A stretch of 64,000 bases of DNA from Neoarius graeffei (lineage: Eukaryota > Chordata > Actinopteri > Siluriformes > Ariidae): contig NC_083587.1 of assembly GCF_027579695.1 (NCBI RefSeq), positions 52,559,021 to 52,623,020 on the forward strand. Reading direction: 5' to 3'. A program made the position numbers and the translations under genes. Numbering within the stretch: the stretch's first letter is position 1; each line of letters opens with the position of its first letter. The notes beneath the pieces are model-generated. The model was not told the origin of the DNA and searched no databases. It was given only the letters and a program-made list of their open reading frames with translations. This document shows positions 10,867 to 59,160 of the stretch, piece by piece.

Positions 10867-11230
10867 CGTCTCATCATCTCTAGCCGCTTTATCCTGTTCT
10901 ACAGGGTCACAGGCAACCTGGAGCCTATCCTAGCTGACTACGGGCGAAAGGCGGGGTACACCCTGGACAAGTCGCCAGGTCATCACAGGGCTGCACATAG
11001 ACACAGACAACCATTCACACTCGCACCTACGCTCAATTTAGAGTCACCAGTTAACCTAACCTGCTTGTGTTTGGACTGTGGGGGAAACCGGAGCACCCGG
11101 AGGAAACCCACGCGGACACGGGGAGAACATGCAAACTCCGCACAGAAAGGCCCTCGCCGGCCACGGGGCTCGAACCCGGACCTTCTTGCTGTGAGGCGAC
11201 AGTGCTAACCACTACACCACCGTGCCACCC
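10867..11230 (-). mobile_element. V-SINE-like copy with 10-bp TSD
   Basis: Full-length inverted copy flanked by CTAACTAACT at 10857-10866 and 11231-11240. Confidence 0.9.
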
Positions 11231-11399
11231 CTAACTAACTTGTATTTCACACAATATAGATCTCAATTAAAGAAAACTATACACAGTAAAATAGCCTTGG
11301 TTCGTGTGCATGATTGCACTGACTGTACATGCTGTGTAATTCATTCAATTCACTTCAACTGAATTTGTGTAGCACTTTTTTTTTTAAATAATGCCACAC

Positions 11400-11545
11400 A
11401 ATTTAGATTTAGATCCTAAATGAGCAACTCAGGGGTGATTGTGGCAAGGAAAAACTCCTTGAGAGTTTTCTTACATGAGTAAGAAACCTTGAGAGGAACC
11501 AGACTCAAAAGGGAACCCATCCTCATCTGGGTGACACCAAATCGT
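11400..11545 (-). mobile_element. LINE 3' UTR fragment
   Basis: The inverted conserved block 'ggcaaggaaaaactccttgag ... ccagactcaaaagggaaccc' matches the 3' UTR of the LINE at 6308-8167. Only about 150 bp remains. Confidence 0.65.
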
Positions 11546-11644
11546 GACATTAGAAATAGGTTTAGTATACAAGAGTAGAAGAAGAATGGCGTACAGTATA
11601 GTGTGTTGGAAGGATGTCCTGTATCTAGCTTGGTATGAGCTGAA

Positions 11645-11830
11645 GACCAGGTGAGTGGTAGTTCGATGGTTACTGATCTGAAGGTCATGGGTTCAAGCCC
11701 CAGCACTGACAAGTTGCCACTATTGGGCCCTTGAGCAGGGCCCTCAACCCTCTCTGCTCCAACAGCACTGTGTTTTGTATCCCCTTGTTGTACTTCTCTC
11801 TGGATAAGAGTGTCTGCTAAATGCCTTATT
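11645..11830 (+). mobile_element. tRNA-derived SINE, 5' part
   Basis: It contains a B-box-like GGTTCAAGCCCC (11690-11701) followed by 'tgacaagttgccactattgg', 'cccttgagcagggccctcaa' and 'ggataagagtgtctgctaaa'. This is a second, unrelated fish SINE type. Confidence 0.6.
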
Positions 11831-12004
11831 AAAAGAAAAGGTGAGACTTGGACATAAATTGGTTTGTAGGTGCATATCTTTAGGGTTTCCATGTGGGACC
11901 AGAAAATGACTCAGAAGTGCAGACTTCACTATAACGATACCTTTTCTTATTCTCTCTACCAGGCACTGCACTGACGTGGCCGCTCTGACAGCGGTTTTAG
12001 TATC

Positions 12005-12182
12005 TATTACATTACATTAATGGCATTTAGCAGATGCTTTTATCCAGAGCGACGTACAACATAGCAGCCTGCAGTACAACCCAGAACAGCCTGGAGGGGT
12101 TAGGTGCCTTGATCAAGGTCCAGGAGTTCAAACCGGTGATGTTTTGGTCCTAAAGCTACTCCTCTAACCATTAAGCCATTTT
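12005..12182 (-). mobile_element. Third fish SINE type, decayed
   Basis: Recognisable 'ttacattacattaatggcat', 'gcttttatccagagcgacgt' and, near the right end, an inverted B-box-like motif in 'gttcaaaccggtg'. Confidence 0.5.
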
Positions 12183-12236
12183 CCATGTAATTTATATCAC
12201 CTTGTACTGGATTATTATGGAGGTTTTCTCCTCTCA

Positions 12237-12966
12237 ACCAATCACACATATGGGCAATTTAGAGTAGCCAGTTAACCTAATCTGCATGTGTTTGAACTGT
12301 AGGAGGAAACCAGAGCACCCAGAGGAAACCTACCGTACACAGACATGCAGAGCATTTTTTAACATAGTTACCGGGAGACCAAATGGTCTTCCAGTGGCCA
12401 GATTTGGTCTCCTAGTCAATGCCAAACCAGCTTCACTGGGAGACCAAATTTTAAACCAAGTTATGTCTTATCATTTGGTTCAATCAGTTGCAATTAATTA
12501 ACCAAGTACCATGTAAGTATACATTTAACAAGGAAAATGAAGATCTATGTTATAAGATATACACACAAGATCATGTTGGTTAAGAAAAACAAAACTAAAA
12601 TTTGGTTACTGAGATGGCTGATGTCAGAATCCGATGTCATTACTGTGTAACTTTGAGTGTCTTTGACATAACATTTGTGCTTGGTAATTGCTCTTGATAG
12701 CTGTGTAGTCACTGTAGTGTGTTTGTCTGTATGGTGATTGGTGAACCACTTTGCATCACAGAATATGCCACAGCGGTGCAGCCGTGTGGACTCTGGGGCC
12801 TGTGATTGTATTGCCCAGACCAGTTGGTGTCCTAGTGGAAAATCCTTAAAAAATGCTCTGCAGACATAGGGAGAACGCACAGAAAGCCCCCCCCCATTGG
12901 CCATGAGCTTCAAAACCAGAACCTTCTTGCCGTGAGGCGACAGCGCTAACCACTGCACCACCATGC
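12237..12966 (-). mobile_element. Old V-SINE-like copy split by a MITE
   Basis: The centre of the inverted SINE lies at 12237-12345 and its head (B box and A box) at about 12862-12966. The sequence between is the TIR element listed next. Confidence 0.7.
12346..12862. mobile_element. Non-autonomous TIR element of about 515 bp
   Basis: Perfect 17-bp inverted termini: TGCAGAGCATTTTTTAA at 12346-12362 and its complement at 12846-12862. Part of this (TGCA) may be a palindromic target site. No transposase. Internal segments repeat 'gggagaccaaat' (12373 and 12439). The superfamily is not determined. Confidence 0.7.
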
Positions 12967-12980
12967 AGCCCTTTTCTTAT

Positions 12981-13348
12981 CTCATCTCATCATCTCTAGC
13001 CGCTTTATCCTGTTCTACAGGGTCGCAGGCAAGCTGGAGCCTATCCCAGCTGACTACGGGCGAAAGGCGGGGTACACCCTGGACAAGTCACCAGGTCATC
13101 ACAGGGCTGACACATAGACACAGACAACCATTCACACTCACATTCACACCTACGGTCAATTTAAAGTCACCAGTTAACCTAACCTGCATGTCTTCGGACT
13201 GTGGGGGAAACCGGAGCACCCGGAGGAAACCCACACGGACACGGGGAGAACATGCAAACTCCGCACAGAAAGGCCCTCACCGGCCACGGGGCTCGAACCC
13301 GGACCTTCTTGCTGTGAGGTGACAGCACTAACCACTGCACCACCATGT
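12981..13348 (-). mobile_element. V-SINE-like copy with 14-bp TSD
   Basis: Flanked by AGCCCTTTTCTTAT at 12967-12980 and 13349-13362. It inserted right beside the head of the older split copy. Confidence 0.9.
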
Positions 13349-13362
13349 AGCCCTTTTCTTAT

Positions 13363-14226
13363 TACAAAAGGAATTATGGAGGAGTGTTAGATAATATAAT
13401 ACATAGGTGTAGATCACATCTCACTGTTTAGGTTTGAGACCTGATGCTGAGTATCAGTATTGAAACAGATACGGGCCTGAAAGTCTGAAGTGCTTTCAGA
13501 TATTTTCTGATTCAATCTCATGGTGAATGTTATTCTGTGATGTCGGTTGACATGACAGAACACATATCCCGTGACATAAATGAAGGACACAATTTGACTT
13601 CTATAGTCACATCTAACCAGTTACATGATGGGATCATAAAGTGGCATCATATCCTGTTTGGGATGTGAAATCGGTGATATAATCACATTTGTGCTGACTC
13701 ACTACACAACAGTGAAATGATGTAACTCAAGACGCTGTAGGATCTGAAACTGCAGAAATGAGAAGAGGGAAAATATTAGACAGAGATCATTTATATTGAG
13801 AAAAATATCGGTTAGATTGCTGAGAGCAGTTCGAGATACTAAAGAGATTTTATAATAGATTAAATATTATATCTCCCATTGTACTACTTGATTATATAGT
13901 ACATTTGTTTAAATAAAGACACAGAGTTCATTATAGAAAGATACAGTTTAGTCATGGTATTAATTATTAACACCTTTATATGGAGGACTTACCTTTGTCA
14001 GTCATACAACTTTATCATGATATCAAGACAATTGCACTTTATATAACAAAGTTTTATTATGCTTCTATATAATGAGTAATAGAATGATCTTGATAATCCA
14101 TCCGTCGGGGGAACTACACAGGCACAGAAAAAAAACAAAAACACTTGCTGGTTTTTCCTCCATGAACTTGCACAGATAGACTTTTGTCTCTCTAGAAACA
14201 CCGTGTACTCTTTTTAACATTTACTA

Positions 14227-14231
<5 letters not shown>
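13363..14231. other. AT-rich intergenic DNA, nothing recognised
   Basis: No repeat family, ORF or exon that I can support. Confidence 0.6.

Positions 14232-14284
<53 letters not shown>
14232..14284. repeat. (TA)n microsatellite
   Basis: About 26 TA units directly next to the left end of a Tc1-like element. Confidence 0.95.
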
Positions 14285-14288
<4 letters not shown>

Positions 14289-14290
<2 letters not shown>

Positions 14291-15864
14291 GTTGTGGTCA
14301 GAAGTTTACATACAGTGGCATGAATGTCATGGCAATATTTGGGCTTTCAGTAATTTCTTTGAACTGTTCTTTTTCTGTGGCAGAATGTACAGCATACAAC
14401 TTTAATTAAAAAGAAACACTAGAATTTGGTGCACAAGTTTTAATTTTCTTTGGGTTTTCTGAAATTGACACAGGGTCAAAATTATGCATACAGCACACCT
14501 AATATTTGGTTAAAATGTCTCTTCACAAGATTCACCTTGACCAAACATTTTTGTTTACCATGAACAAGCTTCTGGCAGAATTTTGGTTGGATATTTCACA
14601 ATTCTTCATGGTAGAATTGGTAGAGTTCAATTAATTTTTTTTTTCTTGGCATGGACTTGACTTATAAGCACGGTCCATATATTTTCAATAGGGCTGAAGT
14701 CAGGACTTGTTTTAAGCTTAACGTTGGCCTGCTTTATCCTTAACAACCAGCTCTGATGCGTGTTTGGGTTCATTGTCCTGTTGTAACTCCCAAATCGTGT
14801 TCAAATTTCTGATGGTTTATGCTGAAGAATTCTGAGGTAGTCCTCCTTCTTCATTATTCCATCCACTTTGTGCAATGAACCAGTTCCACTGGCAGCAAAA
14901 CAGCCCCAGAGCATGATGATCCTACCATCACCACCACCACCTGGTACAGTGTCCCTCTGTACATGGTGGTCATTGTGGCCAAACAACTCAATCTTTGTCT
15001 CATCTAACCATACAGCTATCCTCCAGAAGGCTTTTTTCTTTGTCCGTGTGGTCATCTTCAAACTTTAGTTAAGCTTGAAGGTGTCAATTTTGGAGCAGGG
15101 GGTTATTTCTTGGATTGTAGCCTCTTAGTCCATGGTGACCTGAACTGTAGACAGTGATCCATCAGCTTCCAGTTTATGGCAGGGCTGTGCCATGGTGGTT
15201 CCCAGGTTGTTCCTGACCATCCAAACCAATTTCCTTTCAGCTGAGGGTAACAGTTTGGGTTTTCTTGAAACAAAGTGGCTTGGCAAAGTGACTACACCTC
15301 ACAATAACTTGGATACAATTGTTTGAACTGATCTTGGAATTTGCAGTTGTTTAGAAATGGCTCCAAGAGACATTCCGGAGTTATGTATATCTGCGATCCT
15401 CTTTCTCAGATCTGCACTGAGCTCCTTGGACTTTCCCATTTTACTGTGTGTTGGTCAATCCAATGAGTGCTGTAAACAAACCCTTTTTATGAAGGCACAG
15501 AGAAGCTACCAGCTGTGGTCAATCATAGTCACTAACAGGAAGTTAAGAGACCTCAGCCTTGGCAAGATAAGAGACATTTTGGAAGTTTCAGCACCTCTGA
15601 ATTAATAATCTAAGTGAGCGTATGTAAATTTTTGACCCTGTATGTATAATTTTGACCCTGTGTTGATTTCAGAAAACCCAAAGAAAATTAAAATTTGTGC
15701 ACCAAATTCTAGTGTTTTTTTAATAAAAGATGTATGCTGTACAATCATTCTGCCACAGAAAAAGAACAGTTCAAAGAAATTACTGAAAGCCCAAAAATAT
15801 TGCCATGACATTCATATCCAAGATGACATTCATGTCACTGTATGTAAACTTCTGACCACAACTG
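14289..15864 (-). mobile_element. Tc1-like transposon with long TIRs, transposase decayed
   Basis: Outer ends CAGTTGTGGTCAGAAGTTTA (left) and its complement (right, ending 15864 before a TA), with inverted ends of roughly 200 bp. The 1576-bp length is normal for Tc1. The transposase runs on the - strand from about 15438 (cat = ATG; MGKSKELS start) to about 14800. Recognisable pieces are LDETKIELFGHN (second catalytic region) and MLWGCFAASGTGSLHKVDGIM, but frameshifts and stops break the frame, so it is inactive. Confidence 0.88.
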
Positions 15865-15869
15865 TATAC

Positions 15870-16355
15870 ACTCACTGGCTACTGGGAATAGGAGAACCTA
15901 CCCCAACACATTCATGCAATCATACAATTATAAGGCAGCAGTACAGTGGATAAAAACATTCAGATATAGGTTAAGAACCTCAGTTAATGTTGAAACCAAA
16001 CAGCGAAATGGGGAAAAAGTGATTTCAGTGACTTTGACCACAGCATGGCTGTTAGTTTCAGATGAGTTGCTTTGAGTACTTCAGAAGTACTTGCTCATCT
16101 AGTAGGATATTACACACACAAGAATGGTGTAAATATACAAAAAACAACATTCAGTGACTGGCAGCTTTTCTTGATGAGAGACATCAGAAGATAATAGCCA
16201 GAATGGTTCGAGCTGACAGGAAGGCTCCGTGAACTTGAACTCTTTCCAACCGTGGTGTGCAGAAAAGCATCTCAAAATGCACAACATGTCAAACCATGAG
16301 GCACAAGAACCAAAAAAAGGAATCTGAGGCTACAGTGGGCCCTGAAACTGGAAAG
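15870..16355 (+). pseudogene. Second Tc1-family transposase relic, N-terminal half
   Basis: The nucleotide sequence follows the 5' half of another fish Tc1-type transposon: 'gcagcagtacagtggataaa', a start region near 16009 (ATGGGGAAAAAG) followed by stops, 'ggttcgagctgacaggaagg', 'gcagaaaagcatctcaaaat' and 'ggaatctgaggctacagtgg'. Stops and indels are frequent. It is recognised by memory of the family, so confidence is moderate. Confidence 0.5.
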
Positions 16356-16365
16356 TTTTAATAAT

Positions 16366-16735
16366 CTCATCTCATTATCTCTAGCTGCTCTATCCTTCGA
16401 CAGGGTCGCAGGCAAGCTGGAGCCTATCCCAGCTGACTACGGGCGAAAGGCAGAGTACACCCTGGACAAGTCGCCAGGTCATCACAGGGCTGACACATAG
16501 ACACAGACAACCATTCACACTCACATTCACACCTACGGTCAATTTAGAGTCACCAGTTAACCTAACCTGCATGTCTTTGGACTGTAGGGGAAACCGGAGC
16601 ACCCGGAGGAAACCCACGCGGACACAGGGAGAATATGCAAACTCCGCACAGAAAGCCCCTCACCGGCCACGGGGCTCGAACCCGGACCTTCTTGCTGTGA
16701 GGCGACAGCGCTAACCACTACACCACCGTGCCGCC
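16366..16735 (-). mobile_element. V-SINE-like copy, first of a tandem pair
   Basis: Full-length inverted copy. Its head-side third shares private changes with the next copy ('agaatatgcaaactccgc', 'aaagcccctcaccgg') and the same right flank 'cctagtagtaataata'. Confidence 0.88.
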
Positions 16736-16753
16736 TAGTAGTAATAATAATCT

Positions 16754-17137
16754 CATCTCATTATCTCATCTCATTATCTCTAGCCGCTTTATCCTGTCCT
16801 ACAGGGTCGCAGGCAAGCTGGAGCCTATCCCAGCTGACTACGGGCGAGAGGCGGGGTACACCCTGGACAAGTCTCCAGGTCATCACAGGGCTGACACATA
16901 GACACAGACAACCATTCACACTCACATTCACACCTACGCTCAATTTAGAGTCACCAGTTAACCTAACCTGCATGTCTTTGGACTGTGGGGGAAACCGGAG
17001 CACCCGGAGGAAACCCACGCGGACACGGGGAGAATATGCAAACTCCGCACAGAAAGCCCCTCACCGGCCACGGGGCTCGAACCCGGACCTTCTTGCTGTG
17101 AGGCGACAGCGCTAACCACTACACCACCGTGCCGCCT
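16754..17137 (-). mobile_element. V-SINE-like copy, second of a tandem pair
   Basis: The shared private variants and shared flank with the previous copy indicate a local duplication or gene conversion. The tail-side half differs between the two. Confidence 0.88.
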
Positions 17138-17214
17138 AGTAGTAATAATAATAATAATAACACTCATCATTTTAGAGATGCAACACTATTTTAATTAATT
17201 ACATATTTTCTCAG

Positions 17215-17592
17215 GTGGCACGGTGGTGTAGTGGTTAGCGCTGTCACCTCACAGCAGGAAGGTCCGGGTTCGAGCCCCGTGGCCCCCGAGGACCTTTCTG
17301 TGTAGAGTTTGCATGTTCTCCCCGTGTCCGCGTGGGTTTCCTCCGGGTGCTCCGGTTTCCCCCACAGTCCGAAGACATGCAGGTTAGGTTAACTGGTGAC
17401 TCTAAATTGACCGTAGGTGTGAATGTGAGTGTGAATGGTTGTCTGTGTCTATGTGTCAGCCCTGTGATGACCTGGCGACTTGTCCAGGGTGTACCCCGCC
17501 TTTCGCCCGTAGTCAGCTGGGATAGGCTCCAGCTTGCCTGCGACCCTGTAGGACAGGATAAAGCGGCTACAGATAATGAGATGAGATGAGAT
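17215..17592 (+). mobile_element. V-SINE-like copy about 160 bp upstream of the abcb promoter
   Basis: Full length with a (GAGAT)n tail. It ends where the short 'cctttttggcccttgaggtc' repeat begins. Confidence 0.88.
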
Positions 17593-17705
17593 ACAGTATA
17601 TGGACCTTTTTGGCCCTTGAGGTCCAATAATGCGCCCTAGAGGGTACATTATACCTTGAGGGACAGAAATGGACTCCCACTGTACCCTTATTTCTGACAG
17701 TGTCC
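17593..17705 (+). repeat. Short dispersed repeat next to the abcb promoter
   Basis: 'cctttttggccct...ggtcca ... gagccctag/gcgccctag ... gggacagaaatggactcc ... ctgtacccttatttctgac' occurs here and again, longer, at about 19070-19232 in intron 2. Class unknown. Confidence 0.6.
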
Positions 17706-17744
17706 ATAACATCAGAAACCCGCATACGTAACAGTCCCGTGCTT

Positions 17745-17805
17745 CCTGCTGTAAATGACGTCATTCCAGGTAGAATAAAACCGCTCGCACGCACTGAGCG
17801 CGCGC
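17745..17805 (+). promoter_or_regulatory. Probable core promoter of the ABCB gene
   Basis: A perfect cAMP-response element, TGACGTCA, lies at 17756-17763 and a TATA-like AATAAAA at 17774-17780. A CpG-rich segment (cgcacgcactgagcgcgcgcgcc) follows, and the first splice donor is 65 bp further. The spacing is right for transcription starting near 17800-17810. The initiation site itself is inferred. Confidence 0.55.
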
Positions 17806-17841
17806 GCCTTTACCGACCTGAAGACCGCGCGCGAGCTCCAA
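17806..17841 (+). other. abcb4: abcb exon 1 (5' UTR, start approximate)
   Basis: A GC-rich leader ending in CTCCAA followed by the donor GTAAGG at 17842. No ATG. An alternative donor (GTAACG) lies 4 bp further. The left limit is inferred from the TATA-like box. Confidence 0.5.
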
Positions 17842-18044
17842 GTAAGGTAACGGTTCTGGGTAAACAAGATAAATAATATTGTTTTGTGATATTTTTCGTT
17901 TCTTTTTCTTCCCGGACTGTTTTGTGTCGCATTTCTTAGGTTGTGTAGACCTTTTGGTACTGATGTTGACTCAGTGAGGTTCTTAGAAGTATAAAATAAG
18001 TGATTAATTTGTCACCGGTGTCGCTTCAGGAAGCAACAGAGCTC

Positions 18045-18075
<31 letters not shown>
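18045..18075 (+). repeat. (CAA)n tract in the abcb 5' UTR
   Basis: About ten CAA units between the acceptor and the start codon. Unstructured CAA leaders generally favour scanning. Whether its length varies cannot be seen here. Confidence 0.9.
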
Positions 18076-18076
<1 letters not shown>

Positions 18077-18120
18077 GCGGCTTCAGAGAAAACAACAAGA
18101 ACAACAAACTAACAGGCACC

Positions 18121-54668
<36,548 letters not shown>

Positions 54669-54869
54669 GTAAGTGATTCACATGAGAGAGTTAATCCAAT
54701 ACAATAATGTTAATAATGCTAACCTCATATTTTTATCTACTCATACAGTGGCTTGCATAAGCATTCACAACTTGAACCCTCTGTTTTGTAGTGTTATAAC
54801 TTGGAACTGAAATGGACTGAATTGGGATTATATATCATAAATCTACATAAAATCTTTTTTTTTTTTTTT

Positions 54870-56995
54870 TCACGGTCCGGTTTTCATCAAATCCTGCGCT
54901 CTGATTGGCTGGCGAGCGGGTCCGTATCCTACGGTACGGACCCCAGTTACGGACCTCTGGCGACTCGCTCGTTCACACCAACAACAAACATAGTAGCAAA
55001 TTTTGTCAACATTTATCTAAGATTTATTTATAAGATTTTTATCAAAAATCTTATTAATTTTTGCCAGCATTTCTCAAGAGAATAGCATTCATTTTACATC
55101 ATGGATGGTGATAACGACAGTCTTCACAGCGAAAGCGAGTTTTACTACCCCGAGGAAGAAGAAATAAAAGAAAACATTTTGGGAGAAAGCTAAAAACCTG
55201 TAACTGTTGCTAACGCCGAGCAAAAACATGGCTGAATCCTGAATGACTCAATTTTGTATAAATAGGGGACTACATAGGCGGCAAAATGTTTTTTTTTCCT
55301 GCCATGGAAGTGTAGGGATCGACCGATATGTTTTTTTTTCAGGGCCGATACCGATTATTATGGAATTGGGATGCCGATAACCGATATGTGCAACCGATAA
55401 ATGTAAACATTATAATTCACATGAAATTAAACATAGCACACACTGACACAGACCTTCATATCCATGAAATGTATGTTTAATTGTAAAATTGAACATGAAA
55501 TTTTGTGCAGGGAGATGCCAGCAGCATTTGTACAATAAAGTCAAACATTAGTTAGAATAAAATGAGAAATAAAATAATAATAAAATATTCACCAATAAAA
55601 AAATAAAATCACTCCCTACTATATTACAGCTCACCATTTTCAGTGGAAAATAAATGAAAATACACTCTGGATTCTTTTACACTAAGAACTAAGTAAGACT
55701 TACCAACTTCAAGTAGTTTTTAAAGAACAAATCAAGTGTAGGGAGCTGCCTGCAGCATTTTTAAAAAAGTAAAATCAAACAAAGTAGGCTATCACTCCCT
55801 ATTATGTAACAACAGTATTACATAGCCTACTAGCACCATATCACACCTGGCTTGTTTAAATGTTCAAATAGCGCTTTATAAAGTTACCTAACATATACAA
55901 GTGCAATGCGCTTTCTGAGCACGAGTCACGTCATGAAGTTTACTCATCACCATAACAAATAGCCAGTAGGCTTGCGCTAGCCTACAGAACACAAACACTA
56001 CGTTTTATTTCGTCTTCCCTTGACCACCTCTCTGTATGGCTGTCATTCTACTGTTCGAGTAGAACTGCTGACACATTCACAACGTTTCCAGACGGGGATT
56101 TAAAAATGACTGCAGCCTACGTTATGCTGGGGACTGCTTACTATGGACAACATTACATGTAGTTTCAGCGAGACTAGTTGGTTGTAGGCTAATTCAAGTG
56201 CTTCCTTCCGTAAGCTAAGTTTGCCTGGGTACACAGATGCAAATGGACAATTTTAACGAGTAGTAGATGAAGAATGTAAACATATAATGATGTTGTGCTT
56301 TTGCAACTTGTGTGTTTGTGACTTATTGCGGCAAAAGCAGCGTATCCTTACCTTGAAGTGGGATCTGCTTCTGCCCGAGTGCCCATACGGCCGCCTTGAA
56401 ACAGTTCAGAGTTTAGCTACGTGTGTTGATTGGCTGTATCCCTTGTGCGGCTTCTGCCCGAGTGCCCGTACGGCCGCCTTGAAACAGTTCACAGCGTTCA
56501 GCTACGCGTGTTGATTGGCTATATCTCTTGTGCCAAACAAATCAGATGTTGTGGTGGGCGGGACCGTGTTCTTGAACTCAGAGACGAGTGCAGGAAAGGA
56601 CGTGCAGTGACAGTCGCGTTAGGAACGAAATGGCTGCAAAAAGGCATGTTATCGGCATATCGGTGGAAATTATGGCCGATACCAATAACCCTAAAAATGC
56701 AGAATATCGGCCCGATATATCGGCCAGGCCGATTATCGGTCGACCCCTATGGAAGTGCACTTGTATACCGAGGAGGAAGCAATTTGCATTACAGCCGTCA
56801 ATGAGGATTCAAAATGGCAGCTCGCATCGGCTCGGTTTTCCCTTTCGGGCGCTCTCGTTTTCTGTTAGAATTTGGTAAAGAAAAAAAATATATTATTTAC
56901 CAGCTTAAGGTCGGTCCCCAGAGGGTCTCGGTCAGTACTTTCAAAACCTCGGTTATGGTATTTCACGATACAGACCTCCCAGCTGGTAAATAACA
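54870..56995. mobile_element. Larger DNA element with ORF start, split by a hAT-like insertion
   Basis: The left part carries 'ctgcgctctgattggctggc' and a short + ORF from ATG 55101 (MDGDNDSLHSESEFYYPEEE...) that soon stops. The right part (56758-56995) carries a promoter-like stretch and 'gtatttcacgatacagacct'. The acidic ORF start resembles that of other fish repeat copies I recall. Class uncertain. Confidence 0.45.
55313..56749. mobile_element. hAT-like element, 1437 bp, 8-bp TSD
   Basis: Ends TAGGGATCGACCGATAT and ATTATCGGTCGACCCCTA, target duplication TGGAAGTG at 55305-55312 and 56750-56757. 8-bp duplications define hAT. There is no intact transposase. It includes an internal ~82-bp tandem duplication (about 56368-56533, unit 'cttctgcccgagtgccc'). 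Confidence 0.82.
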
Positions 56996-57087
56996 TATAC
57001 ACACGTACGCGTGTGTGTTATATTTTTTATATATAAAATAAATAAAAGTGGGGGGGGGGATCAATGTAGTTTGCAAAATTATTTACA

Positions 57088-58400
57088 ACCCAAATCAGAA
57101 AAAATTGAGATGGTATGTTGAAGTTGAAATTAAGACTGAAAACCATTGTCAGTCAATCTTTGACCCGTATTGCACTCAAAACAATCCAACAGGACACGTT
57201 TATTTGACCATGAATTTTATTGGGTTTTCAAAATAAACACTGATTTCAATTTTGAGTTTTTGCAACACATTTCAAAAGAAGTTGCTGTTAAAGCATTTAC
57301 CACTTAATAAATATTTCTATTCTTTCTCACAACATTTAAAAGATGTTTCGGGACTGAAGGCACCAAGTGATGAAGTGTTTCAGGTGTTATTTTGTCCCAT
57401 TCTTCTTGCAAACAGGTCTTATGGTGTACAACAGTATGAGGTCATCTTTTTTTTTTTTTAATTTCAAAATTTGCCACACGTTCTCTATTGGGGACAGAGT
57501 GGACAGCCACCCTCTTCTTCCACAGCCATGCCTTTGTAATGTGTGCAGAATGTGGTTTTGCATTGTCTTGTTGAAATATCCCAGGAAAAGACGTCGTCTT
57601 GAAGGCAGCACGTGTTACTCCAAAATCTATGTACTTTTCTGCACTAATGCTGGCCTCACAAAGTGCAAGTTACCTTTGCTGGGGGCACTGACACAACCCC
57701 GTACCATGACACACCCTGGCTTTTGGACTTGTTGCTGGTAACAATCTAGATGGTCCTTTTTTTCTTTGGTCCGAAGCACACGGTGTCCATTTCTTCCAAA
57801 AAAGACCTGGAATACCGATTCGTCTGACCACAATACACGTTTCCACTGTGTGATGGTCCATCCCAGATGCCTCCGAGCCCAGAGAAGTCAAAAGTACTTC
57901 TGGACAGAGTTAACATAAGGCTTCCTTTTTGCACAGTAAAAAGTTTTAACTGCAGTTTGTGGATGCAACTCTGTATTGTAGAGCTTAACAAAGGTTTGCC
58001 AAAGTAATCCCGAGCCCATGTGGTTATATCAGCTATAGATGAATTATGGTTCTTGATGCAGTGCCGTCTGAGGGATCGGAGATCACGGGGTGTTCAGCTT
58101 AGGCTTGTGTCCTTGCTCTTTATGCACCGAAATTCCTCCAGATTCCTTGAATCATTTAATGATTTATTATGCACCATAGAGGGTGAAATATCCAAATCCC
58201 TTTGCATCTTTCTTTGAGGAAGATTGTTTTTAAACATTTCAATAATTTTGTCATACATTTGTTGATAACCTGGAGATCCTTGGCCCATCTTTGCTCCTCA
58301 AAGGCTAGGCCTTTCCTGGATACTGATTTTGAACCAAATCATGGTTACGGTAACCTGTCACTGTCAAATCACATCATTATTTAATTGTTTTACTTCATTA
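57088..58400 (-). mobile_element. Decayed Tc1-family transposon, 'acaacccaaatcag' type
   Basis: The left end resembles the 59485 element's termini. A - strand transposase is readable in pieces: start region near 58290-58100 (KIIEMFKNNLPQRKMQRDL), MWSDESVFQVF and CVMVRGCVSAPSKGNLHF near 57830-57640, and LSPIENVWQILK near 57480. Multiple frameshifts. The right end is not resolved. Confidence 0.75.
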
Positions 58401-59160
58401 CTAGTCCTAAATTGCTCCTTCCCATTTATTTATTTATTTTTGGAATGTGTTAGAGGCCTGAAATGTAGGAATGGATGTATATTAACAAATGAAATGAAGT
58501 TGACCAGACAAAATATTAAATATCTTGGGTTCATACTGTCTGTAATGAAATACAAGTCAAAGTAAATTTAGAAATAACTGCTTTTTTATTTGCATTTTCC
58601 ATACCGTCTCAACACTTTCTAATTTGCTGTTGTATAAAGTATGTTAACCAATAGCTTACTAGTGTCATCATGTGCAAAAAAAATTAGTCAGTTAATTGGT
58701 ACGACAGTAACACACAGACAAAACACAAAAGAAATTGCGAGTTACATGGACAGTAGTAGACAGACAGAACAGATTATGGGATACAAAGGTTGCTGGTTTC
58801 CTTGGTGCAAGTTAATCATTTAAAAAGTGAGAAGCATGGCTACTAAGGCAAAAGGCACTGTCTGCTTCTTTTTTTTTTATTTACTGGGTTTTTTGTTTAT
58901 TGAATTGTTCTGTCAAATATCATCTTGTTTGACTAGGCATTAAGTATATGCAACAGTATTAGGTATTATTATTATTTTGTTAATTGAAATTTCCATTTAG
59001 TGTGTTTTTTAATCTGAGTTTATAGACAGACTAATGTTGGTCCCTGATCATACACCATTTAAGGAGTGGCAGTAGGGGAAAAGCACATCCTATTCTGACA
59101 TGTACTGTAAAACATTATTGAGAGCTGAGTAAGTAGTGGCTAAAGTGTACGGCCTAGGAA
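58401..59160. other. Intron DNA, nothing recognised
   Basis: AT-rich, no supported feature. Confidence 0.5.

Noticed and set aside
16366..17137. Regularly spaced SINE copies as a CRISPR-like array
   Set aside because: Units of ~370 bp with TSDs are retroposed SINEs in a vertebrate genome.
56287..56878. Overlapping ORFs at 56.3-56.9 kb
   Set aside because: They lie inside a hAT-like element and its tandem duplication and show no transposase motifs.
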